This document shows, one piece after another, positions 54,659 to 63,656 of a DNA stretch of 64,000 bases. The stretch is from Gluconobacter thailandicus F149-1 = NBRC 100600 (GTDB lineage: Bacteria; Pseudomonadota; Alphaproteobacteria; Acetobacterales; Acetobacteraceae), in NCBI RefSeq assembly GCF_000964465.1, contig NZ_BANH01000046.1, forward strand, positions 1-64,000, read 5' to 3'. A program made the translations under genes and the position numbers. How positions within the stretch are numbered: position 1 is the first letter of the stretch; each line of letters begins with the position of its first letter. The notes below the pieces were generated by a model. It searched no databases and was not told the DNA's origin. It saw only the letters and a program-made list of their open reading frames with translations.

Positions 54659-55727
54659 GCGTATTCATCCGGTTGGCAGCATCGACGAAAGTCTGAATGA
54701 AACGTGACGTATCAACTGCCGTCACGATCTTCACTGGACGCTCCCCGATATGGGGACGCGTGCTCTCGGGCCACACATGCGCGTAGCCGTAATTCGGGCC
54801 ATGTGTGAGATCAACGTCCATATAGGCTGTGACGCTGCCCGTAATAAGGGCCGGGTCTACGGCGATGGCCGCTGCAAGTTCATCCCACATCGGCTGAGGA
54901 TGGAAATACTGACGAACATAATCCGAGACGGGGCCGTGTATCTGCGTTGCCTTGTCCCGGATTTCCGCCGTCATACGAATAGGGTTCGCGACAGCTCCCA
55001 CGGAGATGACTTCCGGGAAGGGCGCGTCAAGCGCAATGCTGGCGGCTTCCGGATCAAACATCAGGTTGAAGTCCGTGTAGTAATCCGCACTGTCCGTCAC
55101 CTGTGCCAGATTTCCATCCACAATGGCGCCCATGAACACCAGACGACGGCAAAGGGAGGCGAAATCTGGATCAAGTTTGATGGCCAGAGCGATGTTCGTC
55201 AGGGGCCCCCCTGCGAGGACCGTGACCTGATGCGGGTGTGCATGCACTTGCCTGATCAGGAAAAGGGCCGCTGTTTCAGGAAGGGTCTTCCGATCCGTAG
55301 CGCCTTCTTTCAGAGGCTTGACGGAAGGTTGCAGATCCGGTGCGTCTCCACGCCAGGCACCTTTCCAAGGCATCTTTCCGTTTGATTTTTCCCATGCCAG
55401 CAACCGCGCCCGCGAATTGACAAGTGGCTGTGTGGCACCCGGTACCACGGGAATGCTGGAGGGCGCGTTCGCAATATCCAGAAAGCGGGAGAGATGAGCT
55501 ACAGCCTCATTTTCCCAGCCATCACCAATAACGACCGTAAAGCCGAGAAGTGTCGCTTTGTCCGCCTGTCCAAGAAGCGGAATGACGGACTGGATGTTGG
55601 TGCCGCCAGGGCCCGCAAAATCATTATCGATAATGATGTAATTCGGATCAGGGGCAGCTTCGGCATGCAATGGAAGAAGAGAGGCAAGCCCGAGCAGAAG
55701 GGCGGGAAGGCCTGATTTTAAAAACAT
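54651..55727 (-). CDS. Exported nucleoside hydrolase with unusual metal motif
   Basis: 358 residues from ATG at 55727, preceded by GAGAGGA; the longer frame to 56054 overlaps the permease. A signal peptide (LPALLLGLASLLPLHAEAAP) directs it to the periplasm. It belongs to the inosine-uridine nucleoside hydrolase superfamily, seen from the NY.IIIDNDFAGPGG start, VLAGGPLTNIALAI and MWDELAAAIAVDP near the end. The usual DxDxGxDD metal motif is DNDFAGPGG, lacking the last two Asp. It may split ribonucleosides to base and ribose outside the membrane. Confidence 0.87.
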   Translation of the reverse strand: MFLKSGLPALLLGLASLLPLHAEAAPDPNYIIIDNDFAGPGGTNIQSVIPLLGQADKATLLGFTVVIGDGWENEAVAHLSRFLDIANAPSSIPVVPGATQPLVNSRARLLAWEKSNGKMPWKGAWRGDAPDLQPSVKPLKEGATDRKTLPETAALFLIRQVHAHPHQVTVLAGGPLTNIALAIKLDPDFASLCRRLVFMGAIVDGNLAQVTDSADYYTDFNLMFDPEAASIALDAPFPEVISVGAVANPIRMTAEIRDKATQIHGPVSDYVRQYFHPQPMWDELAAAIAVDPALITGSVTAYMDVDLTHGPNYGYAHVWPESTRPHIGERPVKIVTAVDTSRFIQTFVDAANRMNTHG

Positions 55728-55738
55728 GATGGGTCCTC

Positions 55739-57091
55739 TCAGACGTGATGGCCATGCATTCGGGCGGAAACAACAAAGAACAGAATGAAAATGACACAAA
55801 GCCCCCACACGACAGGCGCGATCGCACGTCCGCGTCCGGTAGCGAGAGCCATGGCAGTATAGGAAAATGTTCCAATGGCCATGCCGTTGATGAGATTGCC
55901 CGTCAGGAGAGCAATAATGAACGTCAACGCGGCCGGCGCGCTCTCTTGCAGGTCTGATAAGTCCAGATGGCGAACGCCTTGGAACATCATCATCCCGACC
56001 ATGAGAAGGGAAGGTGCGGTGGCCTGAGGAGGGATGACCATGAAGAGCGGCCATAGGAACAGAGATGCCAAGAACCCGCCCGCGATCACCAGAGCGGTCA
56101 GGCCGGTTCGGCCCCCGGCATGCACCCCTGTGATGGACTCTGAATAGACCGTCACGATGGACGTCCCCAGAAGCGGCGCCAGAATACTCCCCGCCGCGTC
56201 CGTGATGAAGGCCTCCCGGGCACGGGGAATACGACCGCTTTTCGAGATCATCCCGGCGGCCTTTACGACGCCCAGCAGATTGGCCAGTGTGCCGAAAAGC
56301 TCAGTGCACAGGAAGAAGAACAGCATGGGAAGCACATAAAGAATGTGCTGCGCGAGGTAGAGCGGCTGTAGCTGGAAGGCCGTAGCCCGAGGCCACTGGG
56401 GCAGCGCGAAAACATGTTCTGGCCAGCGCGTGATGGTGCCGCCTTTTCCGTCCGGCAGGAAAAGCCCCACAATCGTCAGGACGATGATGGACAGGATCAG
56501 GGAAGCAGGGACGCGTCGAGCCACGAGAACGGGTGTCAGAATGAAGCCGGCCAGCGTCATCAGAACTTTCGGGCTGGTGATCGGCCCCATCGTGACAAAC
56601 GTCGAGGGACTAGGCACGACGAAACCGGAATTCCGCATTCCGATGAACATGATGACCAGACCAACGGCCACCTGAATACCGATCCGCAGCGTATCAGGGA
56701 TATCGTGCGCAATCCGTTCCCGAAGACGCGTCAGACTCATGATCATAAAGATCACGCCCGTCAGGAAGACCAGCGCCAGCGCGGATTGCCAGGGCACGCC
56801 CATCTGTTTGACGAGAATGATCGCGAAAACAACATTCGAACCCATGGCGGGCGCAACACCGAGAGGCAGATTGGCCAGTAACCCCATCAGGGTCGTGCTG
56901 AAAATCGCGATGAAGCAGGTCGCAGTCAGAACACTGGCCCGATCCATCCCGGCTTCCGCCATGATCATCGGATTGACCGCCACGCAATAAACCATCGCAG
57001 CAAAGGTTGTCAGGCCCGCAACAACCTCACGGCCAACAGTCGTCCCGCTGGCCGTGAGGTTGAAAAACCGATCCAGATGCTGTCGCCACAT
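55739..57091 (-). CDS. NCS2-family purine permease (AzgA type)
   Basis: A 450-residue transporter with about twelve to fourteen hydrophobic segments. The N-terminus FFNLTASGTTVGREVVAGLT and the VNPMIMAEAGMD and PLGVAPAMGSN blocks are typical of AzgA/GhxP/PurP purine permeases (adenine, guanine, hypoxanthine). ATG at 57091 is preferred; the frame extends to a TTG at 57100. It starts 5 bases after the TonB receptor stop and precedes the nucleoside hydrolase, which fits inner-membrane uptake of the base. Confidence 0.92.
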   Translation of the reverse strand: MWRQHLDRFFNLTASGTTVGREVVAGLTTFAAMVYCVAVNPMIMAEAGMDRASVLTATCFIAIFSTTLMGLLANLPLGVAPAMGSNVVFAIILVKQMGVPWQSALALVFLTGVIFMIMSLTRLRERIAHDIPDTLRIGIQVAVGLVIMFIGMRNSGFVVPSPSTFVTMGPITSPKVLMTLAGFILTPVLVARRVPASLILSIIVLTIVGLFLPDGKGGTITRWPEHVFALPQWPRATAFQLQPLYLAQHILYVLPMLFFFLCTELFGTLANLLGVVKAAGMISKSGRIPRAREAFITDAAGSILAPLLGTSIVTVYSESITGVHAGGRTGLTALVIAGGFLASLFLWPLFMVIPPQATAPSLLMVGMMMFQGVRHLDLSDLQESAPAALTFIIALLTGNLINGMAIGTFSYTAMALATGRGRAIAPVVWGLCVIFILFFVVSARMHGHHV

Positions 57092-57096
57092 GCTGA

Positions 57097-59448
57097 TCAA
57101 AGATCGATCTTTGCTGTCACGAGAGCCGCAAAGCTGCCAGCGACATAATAGGTCGGGGAACCCTGAGCAGCGATGGCGCTGCCATAGATCCCCTGTGCAG
57201 CTCTTGAGGAAGCAGCCACACCCGCGACGCCGGAGAGGTATTTGTTGTTACCGACATTCATGAGGTTCAGCCTGATTTCCGGATGCGTATGGAAGATCTT
57301 TGGCGCACGATACCCGAAGTTCATATCAGCATTCACATAACCCGGCATGGCCTGATCATTCATGAATGTCGAGAACTGGCGGCCAACATACTTGACGGCA
57401 AAGCCCGCAAAGTATGTTCCATCATCATAGTCCAGCCCGACAGAGGCCTGAACACTTGGGCTACGAACGGCAGTCTTGCCGGCTGTTGGCAGATAATCCG
57501 AGCCCACCTGATAGTTGTTGTCGATCGTGGCATGCAAATATTCCGCCGAAATATATGGGCGAAGATGATGCCAGGGGCGCAGGCCCAGTTCGATATCCAC
57601 ACCACGGGACGTCTGACCACCCGCGTTGATATTCTGGGTGATCTGCGCGTTGTTGATCGTAACCTGAGTGGAAACCTGACGGTTCGTAAAGTTGTAGTTG
57701 AAGAACGTGATGGAGCCGTTCAGAACGTCGCCCTGATAGCGATAACCCAGTTCTTCCGAGATGGAATACTCCGTCTTCTGAGACGGATTGGCCAGCGTGG
57801 CCGCTTTACCCGTTGAAGCGCTGTACGTGTTGTAAAGCGCGTTCAGCGTTGGTGTCCGGAAGTTGGTCGCAACGTCTGCGAAGATCTGGTTGTGACTGTC
57901 GATCCGATAACGTGCGCCCAGATTTGGCGTAGCCACCGCAGCGTTCATGCTGGTGCGGTACTGCGCGCCGGGCAGATAGTTGTAGCCGATACGCGTCACC
58001 ATGGATTCCTTGATTCCGGCTTCCACACGCAGACGGTTATGCAGCGCGTTAAACGTGTCACCAAAGAACAGGGTATTGACGCGTGTGATCGTCAGGTTGT
58101 CGTAGCTGGCCAGACGGGTGCCATCAGACAGCTTCACATTCCCCAGAAAGCCCCACACATTTGCAGGGCCGCCATTTTCGCCAACAGCACTGTACGGATT
58201 GACCATCCGCTCGCGGGACCAGTCAAACCAGTATCCAAAAACAAACGTATGCCTGCCCATGGTATAATGAACCTTGGACACTAGGCCCGGCCGATAAACG
58301 TAGGGGGTTCCAAACGGGGTATACATCATGACCTTGTCGGTCGTTGTGCCATTTCCATTCAGATCAATACTGTATTTCTGCGTGCCGGAGTAAACGGCGT
58401 TCTCGGAAAGAAGGGACGCGGAGGCAATCGTGCCGGAGTTCCAATAGAAATACGGCGTGAAATCAAAACCCAGCTTGTCATTCACCACGATATTCTGAGG
58501 CGCACTGAGGATCAGAACACGATAAGGACTCTGATGCAGCTTCCAGTATTTCGTGTCTGTGGGGGAAAAAGCTTCGGTATAGTTGGCGCCGCGTCCATAT
58601 TGATGCCAGGCTGAAAGCGTCGGATTCAGATACGCGACTTTCATGGAATCATCGAACGTCACGGCAACCGTGCTACGGCTTCCGTTTGCCCAGTCTTTTA
58701 CCAGTTTGGCATCAACATGCTGCTTGTGATCGTTGCCAGCACCACGGAAATGCGGCTCTTCCAGATGAGACCAGGCTACAAAGGCCCGCATACCCGTATT
58801 GCCAATGTCACCACTCTGGAGACGGGCATATTCGCGGTGGGTGTTGTATGACCCGAATGAACCAGCAATCGTTGCGCCCATCTTATGGGATGGATCGATC
58901 AGATTCATGGACACAATACCGCCAGACGCACCAATAACGGGCGAATCAAGGTTAGCGGAACCCTGCTGCATCGTGACTTCGTTAAGGTTTTCTGAGTCCA
59001 CCCACTCGGTAGGGAAGGCCATGTAAGACCCAATGTCGTTCAGTGGAGCGCCTTCGACAGTGAAACCGATCTGGTCACTGTTCATGCCCCTAATCGTCAT
59101 GTTCCCGCTGACCATACCAAACGGATCAGCACTCGCGACGTTGGCACCAGGCAGGTTACCAAGAAGCTTGAAGACGTTGGGAGTAGGGGCCTGTTTGGCG
59201 ATATACGCCTGAGTAATCTCGCTGCGTGATTTCGTGCCATTCTGCGGAACCATGCGGCCGCCAGCGACAGCCTCAGCCGCGACCCGGATTACCTCCGGCT
59301 GTGACGGCGCTGGTTTTATATTCTTGCGAGATGAGGGAGAATGGCGCTTCTCCGCGGCGTGTTTTGTATCCGCAACAGGAGCAGCGTACGCTGCAACACA
59401 GAACAGATTGCCGATAACGGCGGTACTCAGAAAGGTCGAAGCGCGCAT
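57097..59448 (-). CDS. TonB-dependent receptor of the purine operon
   Basis: A 783-residue outer-membrane receptor, first in the operon. ATG at 59448 gives a signal peptide (MRASTFLSTAVIGNLFCVAAYA). A plug domain (GMVSGNMTIRGMNSDQIGF, VEGAPLND) precedes the barrel, which contains NQIFADVATNFRTPTLNALY and SISEELGYRYQG. The C-terminal residue is Leu, not the usual aromatic. It is homologous to the receptor at 2-949. By operon membership it most likely imports nucleosides or nucleobase compounds across the outer membrane, which is an uncommon assignment for this family. Confidence 0.92.
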   Translation of the reverse strand: MRASTFLSTAVIGNLFCVAAYAAPVADTKHAAEKRHSPSSRKNIKPAPSQPEVIRVAAEAVAGGRMVPQNGTKSRSEITQAYIAKQAPTPNVFKLLGNLPGANVASADPFGMVSGNMTIRGMNSDQIGFTVEGAPLNDIGSYMAFPTEWVDSENLNEVTMQQGSANLDSPVIGASGGIVSMNLIDPSHKMGATIAGSFGSYNTHREYARLQSGDIGNTGMRAFVAWSHLEEPHFRGAGNDHKQHVDAKLVKDWANGSRSTVAVTFDDSMKVAYLNPTLSAWHQYGRGANYTEAFSPTDTKYWKLHQSPYRVLILSAPQNIVVNDKLGFDFTPYFYWNSGTIASASLLSENAVYSGTQKYSIDLNGNGTTTDKVMMYTPFGTPYVYRPGLVSKVHYTMGRHTFVFGYWFDWSRERMVNPYSAVGENGGPANVWGFLGNVKLSDGTRLASYDNLTITRVNTLFFGDTFNALHNRLRVEAGIKESMVTRIGYNYLPGAQYRTSMNAAVATPNLGARYRIDSHNQIFADVATNFRTPTLNALYNTYSASTGKAATLANPSQKTEYSISEELGYRYQGDVLNGSITFFNYNFTNRQVSTQVTINNAQITQNINAGGQTSRGVDIELGLRPWHHLRPYISAEYLHATIDNNYQVGSDYLPTAGKTAVRSPSVQASVGLDYDDGTYFAGFAVKYVGRQFSTFMNDQAMPGYVNADMNFGYRAPKIFHTHPEIRLNLMNVGNNKYLSGVAGVAASSRAAQGIYGSAIAAQGSPTYYVAGSFAALVTAKIDL

Positions 59449-59536
59449 GGAAGAAGCTCTCAAACGATACGGAGACACCCGAAGTGACTTACAGATGCCC
59501 CATGGATCAGCCATAAAGACGAGCCATGAATCGGCA

Positions 59537-59568
59537 AAGACGTATTAGGTTGTTATAAGACGTCTTAG
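59537..59568. promoter_or_regulatory. Two tandem operator boxes between TonB receptor and gntR genes
   Basis: AAGACGTATTAG (59537-59548) and AAGACGTCTTAG (59557-59568) match at 11 of 12 bases and are exactly 20 bases apart, two helical turns. The second contains the perfect palindrome TAAGACGTCTTA (59556-59567). They lie between divergent starts and are the best candidates for binding by the GntR/UTRA regulator. Confidence 0.62.
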
Positions 59569-59627
59569 TATCGTCTCATCCACTTTCGTTCAATCCAAAA
59601 GTGAAACGTTCCGCGGATTTTTTCCTT

Positions 59628-60392
59628 ATGCGTCATGCTGTCTTTTCTTCAGATCTGGATCCGAATGGTCCAACTCCCCTGTATCTTCAGGTGGGGCACC
59701 ATATTTCCGGACTGATCGGCAAGGACAGCCGGTTCATGGAGCGGCTGCCCTCAGAGGCGGAGCTTTGCCAGATGTATGGTGTCAGCCGCATCACGGTTCG
59801 TCAGGCTCTGTCCTATCTCGCAGAGCGGGACATCGTTGTGCGCCAACATGGCCGGGGCACATTTGTCGGGGCACTGCACCGTCCAGGACGACAGCAGACC
59901 ATTCATTCGTTTTTTGAAATTCTGGCAGGCAAGGGTCTGAGCCCTGAAATGACGCTTCTGGATTACAGAATGCGTCCACCTCCCGAAGAAGTTGCAGAGG
60001 CACTTTCCCTGACAGGCGATGCGCTCTTCATTCGACGTGGTTATCGTTCAGAAGAAGGCCCACTGGGCGTGACAGAAGTATTTTATCCAGGACAGCTCGC
60101 TGAACTTGTCACGCCAGAACTTGCGGCCTGCACAACGTCTGCCTCCATTCTGCAGGACGTGCTCAAGCTACACATCAGTCATGCTGATATTTCCATTGGC
60201 CTGTCCCGGGCGTCTCAGGACGTTGCGGAATGGCTGAAGGTGGATACGGGCGCTCCGTTAATGCGAATAAAACGCGTGACGACCTGCATTGGCCAGGGTG
60301 TTTGCGAATACAGCCGGCTTCTTGTTACCGAAGGGGCTGCAGATTTCCGGATCAATGCAGATGGCGAAATGCTGACTGAGAGTATGACCTGA
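59628..60392 (+). CDS. GntR-family regulator with UTRA domain (HutC subfamily)
   Basis: 254 residues from ATG at 59628 (a GTG at 59601 would add nine). The N-terminal winged helix is visible in PLYLQVGHHISGLIG, LPSEAELCQMYGVSRITVRQALSYLAERDIV and QHGRGTFVG. The UTRA ligand-binding domain follows (residues about 95-250; FFEILAGKGLSPEMTLLDYR, GEPLMRIKRV-like GAPLMRIKRVT). HutC-type proteins repress nutrient operons and release on binding a pathway metabolite. It diverges from the purine scavenging operon across two operator boxes, so a purine-derived ligand is likely. Confidence 0.9.
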   Translation: MRHAVFSSDLDPNGPTPLYLQVGHHISGLIGKDSRFMERLPSEAELCQMYGVSRITVRQALSYLAERDIVVRQHGRGTFVGALHRPGRQQTIHSFFEILAGKGLSPEMTLLDYRMRPPPEEVAEALSLTGDALFIRRGYRSEEGPLGVTEVFYPGQLAELVTPELAACTTSASILQDVLKLHISHADISIGLSRASQDVAEWLKVDTGAPLMRIKRVTTCIGQGVCEYSRLLVTEGAADFRINADGEMLTESMT

Positions 60393-60499
60393 CAGACGTC
60401 CTGTGACACAGCACGCACGCATTACGAGTTGGGTGTCCGTTGGACCATTCAGGATAAATTAAGAAACTGGCTTTAGATTTCTTCCGGGTTCTGGAAGCC

Positions 60500-61924
60500 G
60501 TGCTGACCCATATACGGCTGCCATTATATTTTCGGGAGAAACTTCCCTTGCTCGGTTGGATTGAAACGAAAGCTCCGATCCGACAGAAACTTCGGGTCAT
60601 CATCACGGCCCTTCTTGTTGTTTCTGCCGTTCAGTTTGTTGTGGATGAAGTGTGCAAAAGGTTTTTTGTTCACTACGCAGGGGCGCAAATCCTCACCCAG
60701 CTTCTTGGTGTCCTGCTGCAGGTCATCCTGACCCTGGTCATTGGCAGTTTTGCCATCCGGATCATCGCAGTGCCTTTTGAAAGGATTACTGACGCAACCG
60801 AAAAAGTTGCGGATGGCGATTTCAAGTCCCGCGTTCCTTACGGGGACCGGCTTGACGATGCCGGCCGGCTCGCCAAATCCCTTCTTAAATTCATAGACAG
60901 TAGCCAGCACCAGATCCGGGCACAGGAAGAGGCTGCACAGGAAGCCCACAAAGCTGCTCAGATTCAAAAGCATCTCTCCGAAGAGAGTGATCGGATCCGG
61001 CAGGTCCAGAGCAAAACGATAGAACAGATCTGCGCCGGGATGGAGGTTGTTAATACCGGCGACCTGACGTTCTCGTTTCCAGAACCATTCCAGGAAAAGT
61101 TTGAAGATTTCCGGGTGAGTTTCAACGCCCTGATTGCCAATTACCGATCTTCCGTAGAGCAGATTGCGGACGGCGCCTCTGTTATCGCCAGCGGTACGGC
61201 AGAAATATCCTCCGCAGCGGACGATCTTGCCGCCCGGACAGAGCAGCAGGCAGCTAACCTTGCGGAGACTGCCACGGCAGTCAGTTCTATTACAGCAACC
61301 GTGCGGGACACGGCTCAGGCCGTTCAGGACGTCAGACTGGCCGCTTCAGGAGCGCGAGACGAAGCAGTTGCAGTAACCGAAGTCATGAAACTGGCCAATG
61401 GCGCCATGGAGGGCATCAAGGCGTCATCAGGGCAGGTAGGGGCAACGATCGGCCTGATGGAAGAAATGGCATTTCAGACAAATCTCCTTGCCCTGAATGC
61501 AGGAATTGAAGCTGCGCGAGCGGGTGAGGCAGGGGCAGGCTTCTCTGTGGTGGCCACTGAAATCCGTAATCTCGCTCATCGCTCTGCCACTTCAGCCAAA
61601 GAAATCCGCGCCCTCATTTCCGTCTCTGGCGCCAGAGTGTCCGAAGGGGTCGGGCTTGTGGCACAGGCCAATCAGGCGATCAGTACAATCACGGCCAACG
61701 TCGGCCGTATCACGTCCCTGGTTGAGAACATCTCTTCGGCGGCAACCGACCAGGCCGAAAGCCTCTCCGGTATCAACACCCGGATCAGCGCCATGGATCA
61801 GGCTACCCAGCACAATGCAGCAATGGTCGAAGAAACTACAACAGCCAGCCACAACCTGAAACACGAGGCGCAGCAGCTTCACAAAGTGGTGGGACATTTT
61901 ACATACCGCTCTGAACGTTCCTAA
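60500..61924 (+). CDS. Methyl-accepting chemotaxis protein without periplasmic sensor domain
   Basis: A 474-residue chemoreceptor. Two membrane segments (about 33-55 and 64-88) are separated by only a few residues, so there is no room for a periplasmic ligand domain. A HAMP domain follows ([17 protein letters not shown]), then a helical spacer and the signalling domain with hairpin tip [22 protein letters not shown]. Ligands must be sensed by the membrane part, the HAMP region or a partner protein. The start is GTG with a weak ribosome site and is uncertain. It lies downstream of gntR after 107 bases and may or may not be co-transcribed. Confidence 0.87.
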   Translation: MLTHIRLPLYFREKLPLLGWIETKAPIRQKLRVIITALLVVSAVQFVVDEVCKRFFVHYAGAQILTQLLGVLLQVILTLVIGSFAIRIIAVPFERITDATEKVADGDFKSRVPYGDRLDDAGRLAKSLLKFIDSSQHQIRAQEEAAQEAHKAAQIQKHLSEESDRIRQVQSKTIEQICAGMEVVNTGDLTFSFPEPFQEKFEDFRVSFNALIANYRSSVEQIADGASVIASGTAEISSAADDLAARTEQQAANLAETATAVSSITATVRDTAQAVQDVRLAASGARDEAVAVTEVMKLANGAMEGIKASSGQVGATIGLMEEMAFQTNLLALNAGIEAARAGEAGAGFSVVATEIRNLAHRSATSAKEIRALISVSGARVSEGVGLVAQANQAISTITANVGRITSLVENISSAATDQAESLSGINTRISAMDQATQHNAAMVEETTTASHNLKHEAQQLHKVVGHFTYRSERS

Positions 61925-61941
61925 AGAACGTTCAGGGTTTT
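61911..61941 (+). terminator. Terminator overlapping the chemoreceptor stop codon
   Basis: A 10-bp stem (CTGAACGTTC at 61911-61920, GAACGTTCAG at 61926-61935) is followed by GGTTTT. The stop codon TAA (61922-61924) is in the five-base loop, so the left arm is coding sequence. Confidence 0.8.
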
Positions 61942-62032
61942 CCTCTGCCGCCGAGGCTTGCGCTTCATCATAACCCCGCTACTCTCGCCACTTCTTTCGG
62001 GATCGTAAGAGTTAGACGCTGGAGAACCGAGC

Positions 62033-63208
62033 ATGATGATGTTGCGCCAACAAGTTTCAGGCAGAAGATCTTTTCTGGCTGGCGGTATGGCATTGACCTG
62101 CTCGATGTTTACAGCGTGTGCCCGTTCATCACACGATCAGTTTTCAGCGGTAGACCGGTTGGTCAGAGACGCAATACGGGACGGACAGGCACCTGGAGCT
62201 GTGCTGGCGATCGGCCACGATGAGCAGATTGTTCATCGATATGTTTATGGACATCAGGCGCTTGTCCCTCGCAAGGAACCCATGACGTGGGAAACGCATT
62301 TCGACATGGCCTCCCTGACCAAACCAACCATGACAGCACTGGCCGTCATGCAGCTGGTGGAGAAGGGACAACTGCACCTTGACGATCCTGTAACGCGCTA
62401 CCTTCCTGCATTTGGGACCAATGGCAAAAGCAGCATCACGCTCCGCCTTCTTCTGACACACTATTCCGGCCTGCCACCAGATCTTCCTCTGGAAGACGCC
62501 TGGAACGGAAAAGTCGAGGCTGTTCGCCGCGTCATGACCTCGCCGCTGGCGAATCCTCCTGTGGAGAAATTTGTCTACAGTGATATCAATTTCATCACTC
62601 TTGGCCTTATCGTCGAAAAAATTAGTAGCCTTCCTCTGAACGACTATGTCAGCAAAAATATTCTGTCACCTTTGGGAATGCCACAATCCGGTTATCTTCC
62701 AGAAGCCTCTCTGACGCCAATCATTGCCCCTACACAATACGACGAGAACGGCACCCTTCTGAGAGGCGTGGTACATGACCCGACAGCACGCAGAATGGGC
62801 GGCGTAGCAGGTCACGCCGGGCTTTTCTCAGATGCCCATGATATGTGCCTCTATGCGCAGGCGCTTCTCGACAGACTGGCAGGACGTCCGAGTACATTCC
62901 CATTGAAACGTGAGACCCTCGCACTCATGGTAACGCCACAGCAGCCAGCCGGAAAAACCGATCTCCGGGGGTTAGGTTGGGACATTTCAACGCATTATTC
63001 GTCCCCCCGAGGCGATCTTTTCTCACGTCATTCTTTTGGTCACACAGGCTTTACCGGAACGTCTCTCTGGATCGACCCGGATAGTAACAGTTATGTCCTG
63101 ACCCTCACGAACCGTGTTCATCCATCTGGCGGGCATAGTGTTGTGAAGCTACGCCACGACATCGCAACCGAAGCCGCACGTGATCTAGGTCTGACGTTTC
63201 ATACCTGA
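62033..63208 (+). CDS. Beta-lactamase-fold serine hydrolase (class C/esterase-like)
   Basis: A 391-residue exported hydrolase of the beta-lactamase/D-Ala carboxypeptidase fold. The N-terminus has a Tat-like RRSFLAGGMA signal with a possible lipobox (FTACARS). The catalytic SxxK is in MASLTKPT, the YxN motif is in FVYSDINF, and the third motif is HTGFTG near residue 340. Such proteins are esterases, peptidases or amide hydrolases more often than true beta-lactamases. It lies upstream of a penicillin acylase-like gene, so both may act on amide-linked cell-wall or acyl-amino substrates. Confidence 0.88.
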   Translation: MMMLRQQVSGRRSFLAGGMALTCSMFTACARSSHDQFSAVDRLVRDAIRDGQAPGAVLAIGHDEQIVHRYVYGHQALVPRKEPMTWETHFDMASLTKPTMTALAVMQLVEKGQLHLDDPVTRYLPAFGTNGKSSITLRLLLTHYSGLPPDLPLEDAWNGKVEAVRRVMTSPLANPPVEKFVYSDINFITLGLIVEKISSLPLNDYVSKNILSPLGMPQSGYLPEASLTPIIAPTQYDENGTLLRGVVHDPTARRMGGVAGHAGLFSDAHDMCLYAQALLDRLAGRPSTFPLKRETLALMVTPQQPAGKTDLRGLGWDISTHYSSPRGDLFSRHSFGHTGFTGTSLWIDPDSNSYVLTLTNRVHPSGGHSVVKLRHDIATEAARDLGLTFHT

Positions 63209-63656
63209 TCATGACCATAAGATTTCAATATCTCGACAACGTCTTCGGCCTGCCACTGCCAGAAAAAACCTTCGATATTTGAAATCACCTGAATGATCGT
63301 GGAGGCCTTTGCGCTCCAGGATCATTCGCGGTTCGGCCATTCTTCTCAAAAACCACACACGTGGAAAAATTTCCGGCACCTCATACTCATTCTTGAAGAT
63401 GAGTTCACATGGGGAAGAATGCGCCTTCCCAATCTCCATAACCCGAGGTTAACCGAAGGCGACGTTTTACCAATAGCCTCCGTAGAAAACTGACTCTACG
63501 ACAGACGCGGTTTACCTCTCTCGGTAAGCCATTTGAAAGCCTTGGAAGACAGTCCACATCAAGACCAGCAATACCGATCAACCTGTAAGTTGGCCGTGGA
63601 ACCAGTGAACCAGCCGACTATCTGTCTGGCTATCAGAAATGATCAGGACCCCATCC
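63209..63656. other. Intergenic stretch, no gene recognised
   Basis: About 450 bases with short frames on both strands (for example 63209-63439 minus, 76 residues). None has a known family or good start site. It contains the promoter region of the acylase gene. It might hold gene debris I cannot identify. Confidence 0.45.

Noticed and set aside
62033..63208. Calling the serine hydrolase an AmpC beta-lactamase (resistance gene)
   Set aside because: SxxK and YxN are shared by esterases and peptidases of the fold; a classical KTG triad is not seen, only HTG.
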